DNA of 64,000 bases from Hyphomonadaceae bacterium BL14 (GTDB taxonomy: Bacteria; Pseudomonadota; Alphaproteobacteria; Caulobacterales; Maricaulaceae), in NCBI GenBank assembly GCA_027627705.1, contig CP091242.1:2096677-2160676 (forward strand), read 5' to 3'. Every line of letters begins with the position of its first letter. The stretch's first letter is position 1. Both the position numbers and the translations under genes were made by a program. Positions 38,304 through 49,837 of this stretch are shown here, piece by piece. The notes beneath the pieces were generated by a model, which worked only from the letters and a program-made list of their open reading frames with translations, did not search any database and was not told the origin of the DNA.

Positions 38304-39229
38304 GAGCCGGAGCGCCGGTTGCCGTCCTCGGCGCCGTCAGCCGCCGATGGCGGGGCCGCGGCCGGCGCGGCGGGCCGGATGCGCATGCGCTTGATGCGCC
38401 TGGGATCGGAATCGAGAATCTCGAACTCAAGCCCTGACGGGTGCGACAACACCTCGCCGCGCTCGGGCACACGCCCCGCCAGGCGGAAAATCAACCCGCC
38501 CAGCGTATCCACATCCGCCTCTTCGGCTTCGGTGGCGATCTCCCGGCCCAGCTCCTGCTCCAGCTCTTCAATGGTTGCGCGGGCATCGGCCTCCCACACA
38601 TCGGCACCTTTGGCGCGGATGGAGGGCGCATCGGTCTCGTCGTGCTCGTCCTCGATATCGCCCACGATAGGCTCGATGAGGTCCTCCAGCGTCACCAGAC
38701 CGTCCGTGCCGCCGAACTCGTCGACCACCAGCGCCATGTGCATGCGCCGCGACTGCATGCGCAAAAGCAGGTCCAGCGCGCGCATCGAGGCGGGCACATA
38801 CAATAGCGGGCGGCGCACGGCAGGAAGGATGCGCGCATTGGCCCAGTCGCCTTCGGCGGCGTCGGCATAGCGCACCAGATAGCCGATAATATCGCGGATA
38901 TGCACCACGCCGATCGGATCATCCAGGGTCTCGCGATAGACCGGGAAGCGCGAATGACCCGCATCGGTGACCAGGCGGGCCAGTTCCTTGAGGGGCGTGT
39001 CGATCTCCACCGCGATAATGTCCGCGCGCGGCACCATTACGTCCTCGACGCGCTTGGAATGGAACTCGCGCAGATTGAGGAACAGGTCGCCGCCCGCCAG
39101 TGGCGTTTCGGCCGGGCCGGATATGGTCTCGGTCATCACCGCTCCATAGTCCCCGTTGCTGTGAGGCGCGCGCCGGAAAACAGCGGTGAAGCGCGAAATC
39201 AGGCCATGGCCTGTATCAGTGTCCGTCAT
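38300..39229 (-). CDS. corC: CorC/HlyC-family CBS domain protein
   Basis: A 309-residue protein with two CBS domains (about residues 60-190) and a C-terminal CorC_HlyC domain (about 225-295). The motifs V-M-V-P-R-A-D-I and M-H-M-A-L-V-V-D-E-F-G-G-T-D-G-L-V-T-L-E-D are diagnostic. CorC is tied to magnesium and cobalt resistance, though its role is uncertain. It overlaps ybeY by 4 bp and lnt by 4 bp, the usual order. Confidence 0.9.
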   Translation of the reverse strand: MTDTDTGHGLISRFTAVFRRAPHSNGDYGAVMTETISGPAETPLAGGDLFLNLREFHSKRVEDVMVPRADIIAVEIDTPLKELARLVTDAGHSRFPVYRETLDDPIGVVHIRDIIGYLVRYADAAEGDWANARILPAVRRPLLYVPASMRALDLLLRMQSRRMHMALVVDEFGGTDGLVTLEDLIEPIVGDIEDEHDETDAPSIRAKGADVWEADARATIEELEQELGREIATEAEEADVDTLGGLIFRLAGRVPERGEVLSHPSGLEFEILDSDPRRIKRMRIRPAAPAAAPPSAADGAEDGNRRSGS

Positions 39230-39684
39230 GGTCCTTCCACCGCGGCGTAGGGATCGGCAATGCCGAACCCGGCGAGCACGGCTGTCTCCAGCCGCTCCAT
39301 CTCGCGCGCCGCTATCTCCTCTTCATGATCCAGCCCGTTGAGATGCAGAACGCCGTGCAGGGCCAGATGCGCGGCGTGATGAATGAGCGGCTTGCCTGCC
39401 GCCTGCGCCTCGCGCGCGCAGACGCCGAAGGCCAGCGCCACATCGCCGGGATAGCCTTCGCGTTCGGGCGCGGGAAAGGACAGCACATTGGTCGGGCTGT
39501 CCTTGCCGCGGAAGCGGGCATTGAGCGCCTGAACGCTCTCGTCGCCGGTGAGCAGGATTACCGCATCGCCCGGGCGGGGCGCGGCCAATCGCGACAGGCC
39601 GGCACCGACCACGTCCGTGATCAAGGCCTCAAGCCCGGCTGCCGCCTCCCAGGCGGAATCCTCGATGACGATCTCCAGGCTCAT
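39226..39684 (-). CDS. ybeY: Endoribonuclease YbeY (rRNA maturation)
   Basis: A 152-residue zinc enzyme for 16S rRNA 3' processing and ribosome quality control. The metal motif H-G-x-L-H-L-x-G-x-D-H is seen as HGVLHLNGLDH. TNVLSFP is also conserved. It overlaps phoH and corC by 4 bp each. Confidence 0.95.
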   Translation of the reverse strand: MSLEIVIEDSAWEAAAGLEALITDVVGAGLSRLAAPRPGDAVILLTGDESVQALNARFRGKDSPTNVLSFPAPEREGYPGDVALAFGVCAREAQAAGKPLIHHAAHLALHGVLHLNGLDHEEEIAAREMERLETAVLAGFGIADPYAAVEGP

Positions 39685-40714
39685 GACGTGCGGTCCGTCT
39701 CCCGGCGCGCGTCATCGCGCTCATAGGCGTCGACAATGCGGGCAACTAGGCCGTGGCGCACGACGTCAGACCGGGTGAAGCGGTGGATTGCGATGCGCGG
39801 TTCTTCGGTGAGAATGCCCAGCGCATGGGACAGGCCGGACGGCTCGCCGCGTCTGAGATCGGTCTGGGTGGGATCGCCCGTGACCGCCATGCGCGAGCCT
39901 TCACCCAGCCGCGTCAGCACCATGCGCATCTGGGGCACGGTCGCGTTCTGCGCCTCGTCCACAATGACAAAGGCCCTGTTCAGCGTGCGCCCGCGCATAA
40001 AGGCCAGCGGCGCGACTTCGACACGGCCCTCTTCGCGGTACTTGTCTGACAGGCGCTGGCCCAGCGCATCGCGCAGCGCGTCCCAGATCGGCAGCAGGTA
40101 GGGGTCGATCTTTTCGGTCAGATCACCGGGCAGGAAGCCCAGCCGTTCGCCCGCCTCCACCGCAGGGCGGGTGATGACCAGACGCTCGACCGTCCCCTCC
40201 GCCAGCTGACCGGCACCATAGGCCACTGCCAGCAGGGTCTTGCCGGTGCCCGCCGGGCCGACACCGAACACCATGTCATAGCCAAGCGCATTCTTCAGCG
40301 CGCGCACATAGCCGGCCTGACCGTCGGTGCGGGCGGCAAAGCTGGCCCCGCGCGGCACACGGATGATGGCGTCGATGGCTTCCGCCGCGGGGTCGTCCGC
40401 CATGCGGCAGGCGGCGCGCACGGCCGCCGGATCGATTGCCAGACCTTCGCTGAGGCGGCCATAGAGGGCATGCAGCACACGCGATGCATCGACGCGGGCG
40501 CGGGCTTCCTCGCCCATGATCTGGATCTGGCCGCCACCGGGCGCCTCGACCCGCACACCAAGCTCGGCTTCCAGCACCGCAAAATTCTCATGGCCCGGCC
40601 CGGCCAGAGCGCGCACCAGGGCGGCGTCATCGAAATGCACGGTTTCTGCAGGCAGCCGGCGGCCCTCCCTCACGGGCGGGCGGCTGGCCGGCGGGCGTGA
40701 TCTGGGACTTCGGC

Positions 40715-40718
<4 letters not shown>
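39681..40718 (-). CDS. phoH: PhoH-like ATPase (YbeZ type)
   Basis: A 345-residue NTPase beside ybeY, probably an RNA helicase-like partner of YbeY. Walker A is G-P-A-G-T-G-K-T, and Walker B is [11 protein letters not shown], followed by TGDPTQTDL. The start is GTG 40718, overlapping the miaB stop by 4 bp (GTGA); a longer frame upstream is inside miaB and rejected. Confidence 0.92.
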
Positions 40719-42115
<1,397 letters not shown>

Positions 42116-42140
42116 GGGCGCGGCCGGCCTCCTCGCCGGC

Positions 42141-42152
42141 GTGACATGTCAC
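42141..42152. promoter_or_regulatory. Perfect 12-bp palindrome upstream of miaB
   Basis: GTGACATGTCAC is its own reverse complement. On the miaB strand it follows a TATAGG that could be a -10 box. A transcription factor could bind here; which one is unknown. Confidence 0.35.
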
Positions 42153-42248
42153 CTATACCCTCGCGCGCTCCGGGCCATCAGCCCTGCGCCAGCTTTGGGT
42201 TATGGGCATTGTGAGCGCGCGATGCAAGTGCGCGAAGGGGCGCAGCCC

Positions 42249-42665
42249 CTACCCACCATCCTTCAGCTTCACCCCGTACAGTTCCAGGCGGTGATCGACC
42301 AGCTTGTAGCCGAGCCTGCGGGCAATGGCCTCCTGGAGCTTTTCGATCTCCTCGTCATAGAACTCCACCACCTCGCCGGAATTCATGTCGATGAGATGGT
42401 CGTGGTGATCTTCAGGCGATTCCTCATAGCGCGAGCGGCCATCGCGGAAATCATGGCGCTCGATAATGCCGGCGTCCTCGAACAGGCGCACGGTGCGGTA
42501 GACCGTGGCCAGCGAGATGCCGCGATCCACCTCGTTGGCGCGCCGGTGCAGTTCCTCGGCATCGGGGTGATCGTCGGCGCGCGACAGAACGCGCGCAATG
42601 ATGCGGCGCTGCTCAGTCATGCGCAGGCCCTTGTCCACGCAGAGCTGTTCGATCCGGTCAGTCAT
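42249..42665 (-). CDS. fur: Ferric uptake regulator Fur
   Basis: A 138-residue metal-dependent repressor. The winged helix is in residues 15-80 (KGLRMTEQRRIIARVLSRADDHPDAEELHRRANEVDRGISLATVYRTVRLFEDAGIIERHDF), and metal ligands include H-H-D-H-L-I-D and the later H. The C-x-x-C zinc site is absent, as in many alphaproteobacterial Fur proteins. I start at ATG 42665 because a CGAGG site sits 6-7 bp before it; ATG 42671 overlaps that site. The gene lies between rimI and miaB, the known alphaproteobacterial order. Confidence 0.92.
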   Translation of the reverse strand: MTDRIEQLCVDKGLRMTEQRRIIARVLSRADDHPDAEELHRRANEVDRGISLATVYRTVRLFEDAGIIERHDFRDGRSRYEESPEDHHDHLIDMNSGEVVEFYDEEIEKLQEAIARRLGYKLVDHRLELYGVKLKDGG

Positions 42666-42763
42666 GGCCATCCTCGTTGCGGCGTGGCGCGCGGGGGCGC
42701 CGGGCGTAACCCTTGATACGCTTCGCCCTTGCGGGCTGTCCATACGCAAAGGGACTGGGGTTA

Positions 42764-43201
42764 TTACAACTCCCGCGCCAGCACGCGCGCATCGCTGCCG
42801 TCCCGGTAATAGCGCGTACGCTGGCCCACCTGGCGGTACCCGGCGCGCGCATACAGCCCGGCGGCGGGCGCGTTCACATGGGACACTTCCAGAAACAGGC
42901 GCGCAGCGCCGCCCTGGCGGGCCGCGGCTTCGGCAGCGCCGAGCAGCGTCAGTCCATGGCCCCGCGCGCGCCGGTCGGGCAGCACGCCCAGGGTCAGCAA
43001 TTCCGCCTCGTCCAGCACTACCCGGATGAGGGCGAGGCCCGCCGGTTCGCCATCCTGTTCAAGCACCAGGGCACTGACGCCGGGACTGGCCAGGAGGCCG
43101 GTCATCTCCGCCTCGTTCCAGCAGTCGTCAAAGCAGCGTGCGTGCAAGGCAGCCAGCAAGGCCTCGGCGCCGGGTCCGCAGGTGCTGATCTGCACGCTCA
43201 T
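42764..43201 (-). CDS. rimI: Ribosomal-protein alanine acetyltransferase-like
   Basis: A 145-residue GNAT enzyme. The acetyl-CoA motif R-R-A-R-G-H-G and the C-terminal [14 protein letters not shown] are clear. It overlaps tsaB by 4 bp, as is common for rimI next to tsaB. It acetylates the N-terminus of S18 in E. coli; the substrate here is inferred. Confidence 0.85.
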   Translation of the reverse strand: MSVQISTCGPGAEALLAALHARCFDDCWNEAEMTGLLASPGVSALVLEQDGEPAGLALIRVVLDEAELLTLGVLPDRRARGHGLTLLGAAEAAARQGGAARLFLEVSHVNAPAAGLYARAGYRQVGQRTRYYRDGSDARVLAREL

Positions 43202-43836
43202 GCCAGGTCAATGCCGCCGGCGAGCTTGGCGTCCGGCGCGCGGGCATAGACCGGCGCGGGCGCGGGGGCGTCATCCGGCGCGGCGCGGGTGAGTTGGAGG
43301 AGGGCAGCGATAGGGGGCTCCGGGTCGAACGCGGGCCCGCCCAGGAGCGCTGCGCCGGAACCGGCAAGGCGACCGCCGGGCACCGCCTCCAGCGCGGCCC
43401 GTGCAGCGTCCAGATCACCGCGCTCGACATCGCCGGAGGGTCTGCCTTTGCGGAACAGCCGCCAGATCAACTCGCCGCGCCGCGCGTCATGGACGCTGAA
43501 CACGTCGCCTGCGCGCTCCGGATCGGCATGCAAAGCCCAGGCGTCCAGCGCGCCGATACCGACAGCCTGTGCCCCGCAGGCCAGCGAGAGACCGCGCGCG
43601 AACGCCACGCCCACACGCACGCCGGCAAAACCGCCCGGTCCCACATTGACGCCGATGCGTTGCAGATCACGCGGGGTGCAGCCCGCCTCCTCCAGCAGGG
43701 CCGAGACCCAGGGGGCCAACACCTCGGCATGGCCGCGGCCAATGGCCTGCGAACGCAGCTGCACGGCCCCGCCGGACGCCAGCGCGCAGGCGCACCACGG
43801 GCCTGCCGTATCGATGACCAGAACCGGCGCGGTCAT
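43198..43836 (-). CDS. tsaB: tRNA threonylcarbamoyladenosine protein TsaB
   Basis: A 212-residue ASKHA-fold protein, the dimer partner of TsaD for t6A37 modification. VLVIDTAGPWCACAL and VGPGGFAGVRVGVAFARGLSLA are typical. ATG 43836 is preferred to GTG 43839 by a GAGGAGG site. It is 33 bp after infB, which is not the usual neighbour (rbfA is expected). Confidence 0.92.
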   Translation of the reverse strand: MTAPVLVIDTAGPWCACALASGGAVQLRSQAIGRGHAEVLAPWVSALLEEAGCTPRDLQRIGVNVGPGGFAGVRVGVAFARGLSLACGAQAVGIGALDAWALHADPERAGDVFSVHDARRGELIWRLFRKGRPSGDVERGDLDAARAALEAVPGGRLAGSGAALLGGPAFDPEPPIAALLQLTRAAPDDAPAPAPVYARAPDAKLAGGIDLA

Positions 43837-43869
43837 CACGGCCTCCTCACGCGGGAGACAGCCTGCGCC

Positions 43870-46488
43870 CTAGAGCGAACGCTTGAACTCCTCGACCTGG
43901 AAGCATTCGATGAGGTCGCCCACCTGGATGTCCTCGTATTTCTCGAACGCCATGCCGCATTCCACACCGGCGCGCACTTCAGGCACTTCATCCTTGAAGC
44001 GCTTGAGCGTGGACAGCTTGCCCTCGTGGAGCACGGTGTCGTCGCGCAGCAGGCGCACGCCGCAGCCGCGCTTGACCACGCCTTCGGTGACACGGCAACC
44101 GGCGACCTTGCCGACCTTGGTGATCGAGAAGACTTCCCTGATCTCGGCATAGCCGATGAAGGTCTCGCGCTGTCCGGGTGTCAGCAGGCCCTCGAGCGCC
44201 GCCTTCACATCGTCGAGCAGGTTGTAGATCACCGAGTAATAGCGGATCTCCACCCCTTCACGTTCGGCCAGTTCGCGCGCCTGCTTGTTGGCGCGGACAT
44301 TGAAGGCCAGGATCGGCGCGTTCGAGGCGGCGGCCAGCAGCACATCGCTTTCCGACACCCCGCCGGGGGCAGAGTGGATGACGCGTGCGCGCACTTCCTC
44401 ATTGCCCAGCTTCTCCATGGCACCGCTGACCGCTTCGGCTGACCCTTGCACATCGGCTTTAACCAGAAGCGCCAGCTCGGCGACTTCGGACTGCTGGAGG
44501 CGCGCCATCATCTGCTCGAGCGAGGCACCCTTGCTGGTGCGCGAGGCCGCCGAGCGGTCACGCATCATGCGCTGGCGATAGTCGACCAGTTCACGCGCCC
44601 GCGCTTCGTTTTCGACCACAGCGAACACTTCACCCGGTTCCGGCGCGCCATCGAGGCCGAGAATCTCGGCCGGCAGGGACGGGCCGGCTTCAGCCATTTG
44701 CTGGCCGCGCTCATTGTTCAGCGCGCGCACCTTGCCCCACTGGGCACCGGCCACGACGATATCACCGCGCTTGAGGGTGCCGCGCTTGACCAGCACCGTG
44801 GCGACCGGGCCGCGGCCCTTGTCGATCTGGGATTCGATCACCACGCCTTCGGCCTTGCGGTCCGGATTGGCTTTCAGCTCGAGCAGTTCGGCCTGCAGGT
44901 TGATCGCCTCTGTCAGCTCGTCCAGGCCCATTTTCTTCAGCGCCGAAACGCTCACGGCCTGCACGTCGCCGCCCATGGATTCCACGAAGACTTCGTGCTG
45001 CAGCAATTCCTGCAGGACTTTGTCCGCACTGGCGTCCGGCTTGTCGATCTTGTTGACCGCCACGATGATCGGCACGTCCGCGGCCTTGGCGTGTTTGATG
45101 GCCTCAATGGTCTGGGGCATGACGCCGTCATCGGCAGCCACCACCAGGATGACAATATCGGTGGCCTGCGCACCGCGCGCGCGCATCGACGAGAATGCCG
45201 CATGACCGGGCGTATCCAGGAAGGTGATGCGCTCGCCGCCTTTGAGCTGCACCTGATAGGCCCCGATATGCTGGGTGATGCCCCCGGCCTCTCCGGCCGC
45301 GACATCGGTCTGGCGCAGCGCGTCCAGCAGCGAGGTCTTGCCATGGTCGACATGGCCCATGACCGTGACCACGGGCGGGCGCGGCTTCTTCACGCCGTCA
45401 TCGTCCTCTTTGGAGATGAAGCCCACTTCCACATCGGATTCCGACACGCGCTTCACCGTGTGGCCGAACTCCTCGACGATCAGTTCGGCGGTATCGGCAT
45501 CGATCACGTCATTGGCCCGGAGCATCTGGCCCTGGGTCATCAGATACTTCACCACGTCGGCGGCACGCTCGGCCATGCGCTGGGCAAGGTCCTGGATCGT
45601 GATTGCCTCGGGCACCACCACTTCGCGTGCAACCTTGTCACGGCCCTGGCCCAGCTGGGACCGGCGCATCTTCTCGCGCTCGCGGGCCCGGCGCATGGAG
45701 GCGAGCGAGCGCTGGCGGCCCTCATCGTCCTCGACCAGGTTCTGGATCGTCAGCTTTCCGGTATGGCGGCGTGCGTCGCGCCCGGCGCGCCCGCCCGCCG
45801 TCTTGTCGGTGGGCTCGACCTTCTTTTCTTTGACCCGGCCACCCAGCTTGCGCAGCATGTCGCCGTCGTCTTCGGGCTCGGCGCGCTCACGCGCCTTGTC
45901 GGTCTTGTCGGCCTTGCGCTGCGGCTTGCCCGAGGGCTCGGCCGGCATGTCCGCCGGATCGACGGCTGCGCCGGACACGTCTTCGGCAGGCGCGTCTTCC
46001 GGCGCGGCGTCGCGGCGCTTGGCCGCGTCTTCACGCGCCACGCGCTCGGCTTCCTCACGCTCGCGCTGCTCTTCCAGGGCGCGCATCTCGTTGTCCTGGC
46101 GCTGGGTGCGTTCGGCTTCCTCGGTGCGCTTCTGGGCGTCCCGCTGTTCCGCCTCGGCCCGGGCGCGCTGGATGGCGGCCTGGCGCTTGAGCAATTCCTC
46201 TTCGGACAGACCCATCTGCCGGGCCTTGGCCGCGATCAGGGCGCGTGTGCGATCCTTGTCGGACAGGCCCGGCTTGCCGCCGCCCGCCGGCGCGGGTGCC
46301 GGGGCATCCTTGGCGCCAGCCGCGCCGGGCGCGCCAGGCGTGCCTGTGCGCTTGCGCTTCTTCTCGACCACCACGGCCTTCTGGCGCCCGCGCGGAAAGC
46401 TCTGTCGCACCGTGCCTGACGGTGTTGAGCCTCCACCGAGGGAGAGGGGTTTACGGCCCGAGGTGTTGCGTTCGTCAGCGTCGCTCAT
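43870..46488 (-). CDS. infB: Translation initiation factor IF-2
   Basis: An 872-residue GTPase that places fMet-tRNA on the ribosome. The first 300 or so residues are a charged, Ala/Lys/Glu-rich extension with an [13 protein letters not shown] coiled region. The GTPase domain begins near residue 377 with G-H-V-D-H-G-K-T, then D-T-P-G-H and N-K-I-D. Domains II-IV follow to the C-terminal [19 protein letters not shown] 162-bp gap separates it from the YlxR-L7Ae gene upstream. rbfA does not follow; tsaB does. Confidence 0.97.
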   Translation of the reverse strand: MSDADERNTSGRKPLSLGGGSTPSGTVRQSFPRGRQKAVVVEKKRKRTGTPGAPGAAGAKDAPAPAPAGGGKPGLSDKDRTRALIAAKARQMGLSEEELLKRQAAIQRARAEAEQRDAQKRTEEAERTQRQDNEMRALEEQREREEAERVAREDAAKRRDAAPEDAPAEDVSGAAVDPADMPAEPSGKPQRKADKTDKARERAEPEDDGDMLRKLGGRVKEKKVEPTDKTAGGRAGRDARRHTGKLTIQNLVEDDEGRQRSLASMRRAREREKMRRSQLGQGRDKVAREVVVPEAITIQDLAQRMAERAADVVKYLMTQGQMLRANDVIDADTAELIVEEFGHTVKRVSESDVEVGFISKEDDDGVKKPRPPVVTVMGHVDHGKTSLLDALRQTDVAAGEAGGITQHIGAYQVQLKGGERITFLDTPGHAAFSSMRARGAQATDIVILVVAADDGVMPQTIEAIKHAKAADVPIIVAVNKIDKPDASADKVLQELLQHEVFVESMGGDVQAVSVSALKKMGLDELTEAINLQAELLELKANPDRKAEGVVIESQIDKGRGPVATVLVKRGTLKRGDIVVAGAQWGKVRALNNERGQQMAEAGPSLPAEILGLDGAPEPGEVFAVVENEARARELVDYRQRMMRDRSAASRTSKGASLEQMMARLQQSEVAELALLVKADVQGSAEAVSGAMEKLGNEEVRARVIHSAPGGVSESDVLLAAASNAPILAFNVRANKQARELAEREGVEIRYYSVIYNLLDDVKAALEGLLTPGQRETFIGYAEIREVFSITKVGKVAGCRVTEGVVKRGCGVRLLRDDTVLHEGKLSTLKRFKDEVPEVRAGVECGMAFEKYEDIQVGDLIECFQVEEFKRSL

Positions 46489-46650
46489 AAGCGTCCTTGC
46501 CGCGGCAGTCCGTGTGGGGCGGCGCCAGCCGCCGCGTGCTGTCCGCCGTCATATGCAAAATGGGCCGCCCGTAGGAGCGCGCCCTGCGCCCCGCCCGAAG
46601 GCCCGCTAAACTAGCCGCCTCGCCCGGCGGATCAACCGTCCTGTGCGCCT

Positions 46651-47280
46651 CTAGGCGCGCGCGGCCGGATCGAGGTCGCGAAAGCCGGCCAGCTTGCTGA
46701 CCAGGCCCTTGAAACTCTGCGCTTCGGGCCCCTGGGCCAGAAGCAGATGCACCACGCCGGACCGTCCCAGCGCCGCGCCCAGCGCATCCGCGCTGAAACA
46801 CGACACCGTAGCCAGGTCCGGCCTCGCGGCGCGCGCCAGCGCATCCAGCTTGCCGCGCCCGTCCGCCGCGCCGTCGCTCGCCTCGATGCGCAGCGCCGGA
46901 TCGGGGCCCTTCTGCAGGCCCAGACGGACCGCATCATACCCCATTGCGAGCCGCCCCGCACGCCGCGCGAGACCGAGCGCTGACAGGGCGCGCGCTTCGA
47001 GCTGCGCCTCGAACTGGCCCGCCAGGTCCGCTGGCACGTCCACCGGCTCGCCAAAGGCGCGGTGAAAGGCCTTGCGCCGGGCCGCCTGCTCCAGCGTGGC
47101 GCGGTCGGCCTTCACCCAGGCACCCCGTCCGGGCAGGCGGGCGGAGACATCCGGCACGACCTGCCCGTCGGGGGACAAGGCGACGCGCAAGAGGCTGGCC
47201 TCGCCGAGCACCTCGCCGGTGACGGCGCAGCGGCGCTCGCGCATCGTCTTGACCCGGCTTGTGCGCGCTCCGCGGCTCAC
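46651..47280 (-). CDS. YlxR/L7Ae-type RNA-binding protein
   Basis: A 209-residue protein with an N-terminal YlxR (DUF448) domain, RERRCAVTGE and LPGRGAWVK, and a C-terminal L7Ae-like domain from about residue 95 ([25 protein letters not shown]). This fused form is typical of alphaproteobacteria between nusA and infB. The start is GTG 47280, overlapping nusA by 4 bp. It may bind RNase P or rRNA. Confidence 0.88.
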   Translation of the reverse strand: MSRGARTSRVKTMRERRCAVTGEVLGEASLLRVALSPDGQVVPDVSARLPGRGAWVKADRATLEQAARRKAFHRAFGEPVDVPADLAGQFEAQLEARALSALGLARRAGRLAMGYDAVRLGLQKGPDPALRIEASDGAADGRGKLDALARAARPDLATVSCFSADALGAALGRSGVVHLLLAQGPEAQSFKGLVSKLAGFRDLDPAARA

Positions 47281-49037
47281 GATCTGGCGTCGTCCTCCTC
47301 GCCGTCGGCTTCACTGCTGCCGTCTGCGGCGGCGTCATCACCGAGCAGTTCGTTCAGATCGACACCCAGACGCGCGGCCTCGGCTTCGAGATCGGACAGA
47401 TCCAGATCGTCGAGCTCCGCATCGGACACCTCGGCATCCTCGCTGGCACCCTCTTCAACCTCTTCGGCTTCCGGCTCGAGCGCCTCGGCCTCGATCCAGC
47501 CCGCCGCGACCCGGGCGCGCATGATCAGCGCCTCGGCCTCGGCGGCGTCGACCTCCATACCATCCAGGAAGCCAGGCTCGCGCACGCGCTCACCATCGCG
47601 GGTCTCATACCAGCCGCGCAGATCGTCCGGCGTCAGACCGGCCAGGTCCTCGACATTTTTCACGTCATTCTCGCCCAGGCGCACCGCCAGCGGCAGGGTG
47701 ATGCCTTCGATCTCCAGCAGCTCGTCTTCCACACCCAGCTCGGTGCGGCGGGCGTCCTGCTCGGCGGCCTGGCGGTCGAGCCATTCGCGCGCGCGGGTCT
47801 GAATTTCAGACGCGGTGGCGTCGTCGAAGCCCTCGATCACAGCGATCTCGTCGAGATCGACGTAGGCGATGTCTTCCATGTCGCCGAATCCTTCGGTGGC
47901 CAAGAGCTGGGCGATCACCTCGTCCACATCCAGCCCCTCGATGAACAGGGCGGTGCGGGTGGCAAACTCCTTCTGGCGGCGTTCCGATTCCTCGACCTCG
48001 GTGAGGATGTCGATGGACCAGCCGGTCAGCTGGCTGGCCAGACGCACGTTCTGGCCGCGCCGGCCGATGGCCAGCGACAGCTGGTCGTCGGGCACCACCA
48101 CTTCAATGCGCTGGTTTTCCTCGTCGAGCACCACCTTGGAGACCTCGGCGGGCTGCAGCGCGTTGACAATGAAGGTCGCCGGATCGGGGTTGAACGGGAT
48201 GATGTCGATCTTTTCGCCGGCCAGCTCGTTGACCACTGCCTGAACCCGGCTGCCGCGCATGCCGACGCAGGCCCCCACCGGATCGATGGAGCTGTCATTG
48301 GAGATAACGGCAATCTTGGCCCGGCTGCCCGGATCCCGCGCCACCCGCGGGATCTCGATGACGCCTTCATAGACTTCCGGCACTTCCTGGGCGAACAGGG
48401 CAGCCATGAAATCATTATGGGCGCGCGACAGGAAGATCTGGGGCCCGCGCACTTCGGGGCGCACGTCATAGATATAGGCACGCACGCGGTCATTATTCTG
48501 CAGCGCTTCGCGCGGAATGCCGTCGGCGCGCCGGATAATGCCCTCGGCCTTGCCCAGATCGACGATGACATTACCGTACTCGACGCGCTTGACGATGCCG
48601 TTGATGACTTCGCCAACGCGGTCCTTGTACTCTTCGTACTGGCGCTCGCGCTCGGCTTCGCGGACCTTCTGGGTGATCACCTGCTTGGCGGTCTGGGAGG
48701 CGACGCGGCCGAACTCGATCGGCGGCAGCTCCTCTTCGAACACCGTGCCGATCTCGGCCTGGGGATCGCGCTTGCGGGCGGCGTCCAGCGTGATCTCGTG
48801 GGATTCATTCTCGACTTCCTCCACGACCGTGGTGCGGCTGGTCAGCCGCATCTCGCCGGTCTTGGAGTTGATCTTGCAATGGATATCCAGCTCGGCACCG
48901 TAGCGCGAGCGCGCCGCCTTCTGGATCGCCTCTTCAATGGCACCCAGGACGATCTTCTCGTCGATCATCTTTTCCTGAGCGACCGCGCGGGCGATCTGCA
49001 GAATTTCCAGCTTGTTGGCGCTGACCCCGATGGCCAT
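47277..49037 (-). CDS. nusA: Transcription termination/antitermination factor NusA
   Basis: A 586-residue factor. An N-terminal polymerase-binding domain is followed by S1 ([21 protein letters not shown]), KH1 and KH2 ([35 protein letters not shown]) and an acidic C-terminal tail with helix-hairpin-helix repeats and Asp/Glu clusters ([17 protein letters not shown]). It acts in pausing, termination and antitermination, and may control its own operon. It overlaps ylxR by 4 bp. Confidence 0.97.
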   Translation of the reverse strand: MAIGVSANKLEILQIARAVAQEKMIDEKIVLGAIEEAIQKAARSRYGAELDIHCKINSKTGEMRLTSRTTVVEEVENESHEITLDAARKRDPQAEIGTVFEEELPPIEFGRVASQTAKQVITQKVREAERERQYEEYKDRVGEVINGIVKRVEYGNVIVDLGKAEGIIRRADGIPREALQNNDRVRAYIYDVRPEVRGPQIFLSRAHNDFMAALFAQEVPEVYEGVIEIPRVARDPGSRAKIAVISNDSSIDPVGACVGMRGSRVQAVVNELAGEKIDIIPFNPDPATFIVNALQPAEVSKVVLDEENQRIEVVVPDDQLSLAIGRRGQNVRLASQLTGWSIDILTEVEESERRQKEFATRTALFIEGLDVDEVIAQLLATEGFGDMEDIAYVDLDEIAVIEGFDDATASEIQTRAREWLDRQAAEQDARRTELGVEDELLEIEGITLPLAVRLGENDVKNVEDLAGLTPDDLRGWYETRDGERVREPGFLDGMEVDAAEAEALIMRARVAAGWIEAEALEPEAEEVEEGASEDAEVSDAELDDLDLSDLEAEAARLGVDLNELLGDDAAADGSSEADGEEDDARS

Positions 49038-49057
49038 GTGTGTCTTCCTTCTGTCGG

Positions 49058-49645
49058 TTAATCGTCCGAGGCCGGCCGGGCACCGTCCTGCTCGCCCATA
49101 TTGTCGTCGCCGGCGCCTTCGCCGTCTGTATCGTCCAGGGGTGCCGTGGCGCGCCCTTTGAGGCTTTCAGCCAGCAGCGCGTCAGTGAGCACCAGCTTGG
49201 CGTCCTGGATCCAGTCAAACGGGATGACGGCCGTGTCTTCTTCGCCGGCCAGATTGATCAGCACGGCCTCGTCCTCGATCCCGGCAAGCAGGCCGCGATA
49301 GCGCTTGCGGCCTTCGACCAGACGGTCGAGCTCGAGCTTGGCTTCAAAGCCCTCCCAGCGCGCAAAATGCGCCAGCGTCGTCAGCGGCCGGTCAATGCCG
49401 GGCGAGGACACTTCCAGATCATACTCGTCGGCGATCGGGTCGACCTCCTCGAACACCGCCGACAGGGCCCGGGACAGGCGCGCGCAATCGGCAACATTCA
49501 CGTCGCCATCATGGCGCTCGGTCATGATCTGGCAGGTCGTCTTCTTGCCGCCCATCACGCGCACGCGCACGATCTCCAGCCCCAGCGCCTCGGCGACGGG
49601 CTCGGCAAGCTCTAGAATGCGCACATCCTGGGGCGAGCGGGTTTT
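49058..49645 (-). CDS. rimP: Ribosome maturation factor RimP
   Basis: A 195-residue factor for 30S assembly. EPVAEALGLEIVRVRVMGGKKTTCQIM and YDLEVSSPGIDRPL are the family signatures, and the C-terminal tail is acidic. I chose the TTG at 49645 (LKTRSPQDVRI): GAGGAG lies 6 bp before it. ATG 49720 would put a terminator-like hairpin inside the gene. It heads the rimP-nusA-ylxR-infB group. Confidence 0.9.
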   Translation of the reverse strand, partial: KTRSPQDVRILELAEPVAEALGLEIVRVRVMGGKKTTCQIMTERHDGDVNVADCARLSRALSAVFEEVDPIADEYDLEVSSPGIDRPLTTLAHFARWEGFEAKLELDRLVEGRKRYRGLLAGIEDEAVLINLAGEEDTAVIPFDWIQDAKLVLTDALLAESLKGRATAPLDDTDGEGAGDDNMGEQDGARPASDD

Positions 49646-49683
49646 CAAGCGCGGCTCCTCAAAGCCAGTCGGGCTAACGAAAA

Positions 49684-49709
49684 GGGCGGCCCGGTTACCC
49701 GAGCCGCCC
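49684..49709 (-). terminator. Terminator-like hairpin in the rimP leader
   Basis: On the rimP strand, GGGCGGCTCGG pairs with CCGGGCCGCCC (11 bp, one G-U) around a 4-nt loop, followed by TTTTC. It lies about 40 bp before the chosen rimP start, so it would act in the leader as an attenuator rather than at the end of a gene. Confidence 0.6.
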
Positions 49710-49837
49710 GAACACGCCATCCGGCGTATCGAACTTGTTAAGGGCCTTATACGCGTTCATGACGGCGCGCGCAACGGGGCGGCGCTTGCGGCGTCCACGC
49801 GAACCGGCGATAATGGTGAATACATTCAGAGGTCGCC

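Noticed and set aside
44446..46419. Long plus-strand frame over infB
   Set aside because: Antisense to infB; the sequence has no family features and is explained by codon bias of infB.
47259..49061. Long plus-strand frame over nusA
   Set aside because: Antisense to nusA, with no ribosome-binding site or domain.
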